DNA of 64,000 nt from Phycisphaerales bacterium UBA1845. GTDB lineage: Bacteria; Planctomycetota; Phycisphaerae; UBA1845. The translations under genes were made by a program, and so were the position numbers. Positions 61,888 through 64,000 of this stretch are shown here, piece after piece. Numbering within the stretch: position 1 is the first letter of the stretch; each line of letters begins with the position of its first letter. The stretch covers positions 1 through 64,000 of the forward strand of contig DDIR01000105.1 of the NCBI GenBank assembly GCA_002338715.1. Direction: 5' to 3'. The notes under the pieces were generated by a model. The model was not told the origin of the DNA and searched no databases. It saw only the letters and a program-made list of their open reading frames with translations.

Positions 61888-62556
61888 CTACCACCGGTGG
61901 TTCTGGCGGCGGATCAGAATATGCAATCCGAGCAGCATAATCGCGATGCTGGAAGGCTCCGGAACGCCCGTCGCGCGGATCATCCAGGTGCCGTTAAAGG
62001 GTGTGCTGGCCATGTTGTAGTACAGCGGAGATGAGCCCAGATCGTCGAGGTTGATTTCGCCGTCGAAGAAAAGCCACGACCGCCCCAGATCGTTGCTGTC
62101 ATCCATATGTGCGGCGATCTGGCCCTGCTGAAGGTCCATCATCACCGCGACGAAGAACCCGCCCGAAACGGTCGCGTCGGGAATGTCGAAGGTTTGGAAT
62201 TCATTAAATGCCGGTGCGACGGTGATGGTGTCGGTCCGGGCGAGAAGATCGGCATCGGTCGGATCGAGATCGTCGGTCGGGTCGTCGAACAACAGGATCG
62301 AGATGGGCTCGCCAACGGGGACGCTCGTGGAAAGTGAGACGGATATTTCGGTGATGGTTTCTGCGCCGGGCGTCGCGTCGAAGTAATTGCCCCATAAGAG
62401 TTGGGCGTCGAATTGGCTCGGGCCAATGTTGTAGGCGCCGCTGCCATCGTCAAGTACGTAGTTCGGATCCGCCGAAACGCTGGTTGCGCTAGAGAGAATG
62501 ATTGCACCCAAAACCAGCGCTTCCATCGTGCGCGCAGCAGTACCATTTCGATTCAT
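61888..62556 (-). CDS. PEP-CTERM sorting domain protein
   Basis: A 222-residue exported protein. A signal peptide (LVLGAIILSSATSVSA) is followed by a beta-rich body and the sorting tail VPEPSSIAIMLLGL...RRQNHRW, with VPEPSS, a hydrophobic helix and basic residues. Such proteins are handled by exosortase (EpsH/XrtA-like) systems and linked to extracellular polysaccharide. No exosortase gene lies in this window. AAGGTG precedes ATG 62556. Confidence 0.88.
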   Translation of the reverse strand: MNRNGTAARTMEALVLGAIILSSATSVSADPNYVLDDGSGAYNIGPSQFDAQLLWGNYFDATPGAETITEISVSLSTSVPVGEPISILLFDDPTDDLDPTDADLLARTDTITVAPAFNEFQTFDIPDATVSGGFFVAVMMDLQQGQIAAHMDDSNDLGRSWLFFDGEINLDDLGSSPLYYNMASTPFNGTWMIRATGVPEPSSIAIMLLGLHILIRRQNHRW

Positions 62557-62637
62557 CGTGACACCTTATTGCGTAAGCTATAATCAGTGGATTCGAGAGA
62601 TCAGATGGGCGCGATGATCGCACATCGGGAGGGGTTG

Positions 62638-63600
62638 TCAACCCGCGACGTGAAGCGAGATTGCAGTGACGTCGTCTGCGTGCCAGGTGCTGCGTGGCGT
62701 CTTGCGAAGGCGGCTCTTCAATTCGCTCAGGAGCGTGGCGACCGGGGTGTGGCCGCGTTCTTTGAACCAGGCTGCGAGGGCCTGCTCCGGTGAGTCGGTG
62801 CTGACGGCGTCGGATTCGAGAAGTGCTTCCAATCCGTCGGTCGCGAATAGCACGGTGTCGCCCGGTTCGAGTTGGACGCTTACCGTTTCGAATTCTGCGT
62901 CTTCAATCACGCCCATGATCGGACCGTCTGATACCAGTGCGCTCACCGAACCGTCGGCTGCGATGCGAATCGGATAGGGGACACCCGCGCGGGCGAAACC
63001 AAGCGTTCGCGAGCTGGCGTCGTAAACTGCGTGCAGACCGGCTGCGAATTCGCACTGCGACAAATACATGCCCGTCAGTTGCGACTGAACGCTTTGAAGC
63101 ACGTCGCCGGAATTCTTGTCTGTGTTGCCCGCCAATTCCTTTTGACCGATGCGAAGCGCCGTCAACAGACTCGACGTCAGGATGGCGGCTGGCACACCAT
63201 GGTCCGATGCGTCGATCAAACCGATGCCGACTTTGCCATCGCCAAGGTCTTGTACATCAAAGGCATCACCGCTGACGCCGTCGAGCGGTTGAAAGAGCAG
63301 GTTGAGTTTCGCGCCGTCGACTTTGGGAAGCAGCGACATCGAGTCCTGCTGAATGCGTGCGGCTTCCTTGACGTTGTGTTCCAACGACTGCACGGTTCCA
63401 AGCAAGGCATCGCGCTCGCTGAGCAGTGCCGTCATCTTGTTTTGCAGTTCGTTGATCAGTGCGAGATACGCGATGGTGTTTGCAGGTGAATCGTTGGTGC
63501 GAAATGGCGAAGGCGTCGAAGTCGCAAGCGCCGGAGCAATGTGCCGTTCGAGGACCGGCATTGCCGTCATGGTAAATGATTGGGGCTGCGACTGAACCAC
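62638..63600 (-). CDS. SpoIIE-type PP2C protein phosphatase
   Basis: A 320-residue protein. After a polar leader comes a coiled coil (NELQNKMTALLSERDALL, EHNVKEAARIQQDSMSLL) typical of the linker before RsbU/SpoIIE domains. The PP2C core follows: FQPLDGVSGDAFDV, GIGLIDASDHGVPAAILTSS, FARAGVPYPIRIAADG and FATDGLEALLES, with the metal-binding aspartates present. It should dephosphorylate Ser or Thr on a partner, often an anti-sigma antagonist, in the cytoplasm. GTG 63600 has GGAGG 11 bases upstream; ATG 63570 is an alternative. Confidence 0.82.
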   Translation of the reverse strand: MVQSQPQSFTMTAMPVLERHIAPALATSTPSPFRTNDSPANTIAYLALINELQNKMTALLSERDALLGTVQSLEHNVKEAARIQQDSMSLLPKVDGAKLNLLFQPLDGVSGDAFDVQDLGDGKVGIGLIDASDHGVPAAILTSSLLTALRIGQKELAGNTDKNSGDVLQSVQSQLTGMYLSQCEFAAGLHAVYDASSRTLGFARAGVPYPIRIAADGSVSALVSDGPIMGVIEDAEFETVSVQLEPGDTVLFATDGLEALLESDAVSTDSPEQALAAWFKERGHTPVATLLSELKSRLRKTPRSTWHADDVTAISLHVAG

Positions 63601-63779
63601 GATGCTTCTTTCCTCCGCCAAGTTGTAGGTCTGGCAAGTTGCAAGTCTTCCGAATTGTGATTCTGGGCGACTTGGGACAACTGTATGTCGGAGGATTGTC
63701 AATTGAACTTGAACAAAACTGGCGCGCGGCGCGCACTCGAAAGACTGTAGGTCACTCGTGATGAAAGTCGATCGAGCGC

Positions 63780-64000
63780 TTACTTCGTCGTCATGGTGAT
63801 GGCCATGTTCCAAGCGTCGCCTTCGGGCGGTGGATTGAGTTGCAGTTGTTCGATTTCGTGGTGGTAGAGTTCGATGGCTGGGTCGTTTGCCCGACGCTCT
63901 TTACAGTATTGAAAATGGTGTTTTGACCCCTCCCAATCGCGCTTCTGAAATGCGGCGACGGCTTGGTTGAATGCGTTGGCATAGTCGAGTGTTTCGTCGT
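63780..64000 (-). CDS. C-terminal part of a probable adenylate/guanylate cyclase-family protein
   Basis: The minus strand is open from the window edge to TAA at 63780-63782, giving 73 residues. It includes DYANAFNQAVAAFQKRDWEG, NDPAIELYHHEIEQLQLNPP and PEGDAWNMAITMTTK. I recall this kind of ending (a TPR pair, LY...I...L, then PPPEGW-like) from class III nucleotide cyclases with a TPR-like tail, so that assignment is moderate. Its order before a SpoIIE-type phosphatase is compatible with a signalling operon. The gene is cut by the window end. Confidence 0.5.
   Translation of the reverse strand, partial: DETLDYANAFNQAVAAFQKRDWEGSKHHFQYCKERRANDPAIELYHHEIEQLQLNPPPEGDAWNMAITMTTK

Overview
The window looks like a chromosome segment of a Gram-negative member of the Planctomycetota, perhaps Phycisphaerae-like. 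This is inferred from gene content, not from any database search. The evidence is: two Ser/Thr kinases with TPR tails, one directly behind an ECF-like sigma factor; an H-X9-DG type prepilin; a PEP-CTERM protein; large secreted proteins ending in dockerin-like Ca-binding repeats; and five proteins carrying a zinc ribbon of the form CxxCxYxLxGNxSGxCPECG. hldE and kdsB imply lipopolysaccharide and so an outer membrane. Base composition is moderately GC rich, and no block is obviously foreign in composition.

Layout. 0.1-1.5 kb: arsR plus a double SRPBCC-domain gene. 1.9-8.9 kb: a receptor-like kinase and two secreted dockerin-type proteins. 9.1-14.7 kb: an aminotransferase, converging on a minus-strand run ispE-hldE-epimerase-lgt-like. 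15.0-19.2 kb: an accessory patch starting at tRNA-Glu(CTC), with a degenerate second copy of the tRNA 3' end, zinc-ribbon and ABM-domain genes, a SEL1 protein and decayed gene tails. 19.2-27.3 kb: a heavy-metal efflux operon (Cys-rich secreted protein, TolC-like, adaptor, RND pump). 27.4-28.4 kb: two more zinc-ribbon genes and a 43-residue membrane microprotein. 28.7-32.3 kb: a methyltransferase/ATP-grasp fusion, an MgtC-like protein and an aspartoacylase-like hydrolase. 32.4-40.4 kb: mostly exported proteins. 40.6-44.6 kb: sigma factor, kinase, and a macro-domain gene bracketed by two copies of one inverted-repeat element. 44.8-48.3 kb: prepilin, membrane proteins and a phosphatase-like lipoprotein. 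48.4-52.9 kb: a split biotin-dependent carboxylase alpha subunit, HMG-CoA lyase and ribBA. 53.0-58.9 kb: two small exported proteins, a GGDEF/GAF/HD-GYP regulator, kdsB and pyrG. 59.0-64.0 kb: argF and rocD with repeats, a PEP-CTERM protein, a SpoIIE-type phosphatase and the tail of a probable cyclase.

The most unusual features are these. (1) The inverted-repeat elements supply the stop codons of two genes and bracket two single-gene units. (2) A zinc-ribbon membrane-protein family is conserved at both protein ends and dispersed through the window. (3) A tRNA-Glu 3'-end duplication encloses decayed gene tails. (4) A methyltransferase is fused to a D-Ala-D-Ala-ligase-like ATP-grasp enzyme next to a deacylase-like gene. 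(5) The metal-efflux operon is led by a Cys-cluster protein, has an enlarged RND pump, and a promoter almost abutting its start codon. Several enzymes lack or change expected catalytic residues (Lgt-like, histidine phosphatase) or diverge at signature motifs (PyrG).
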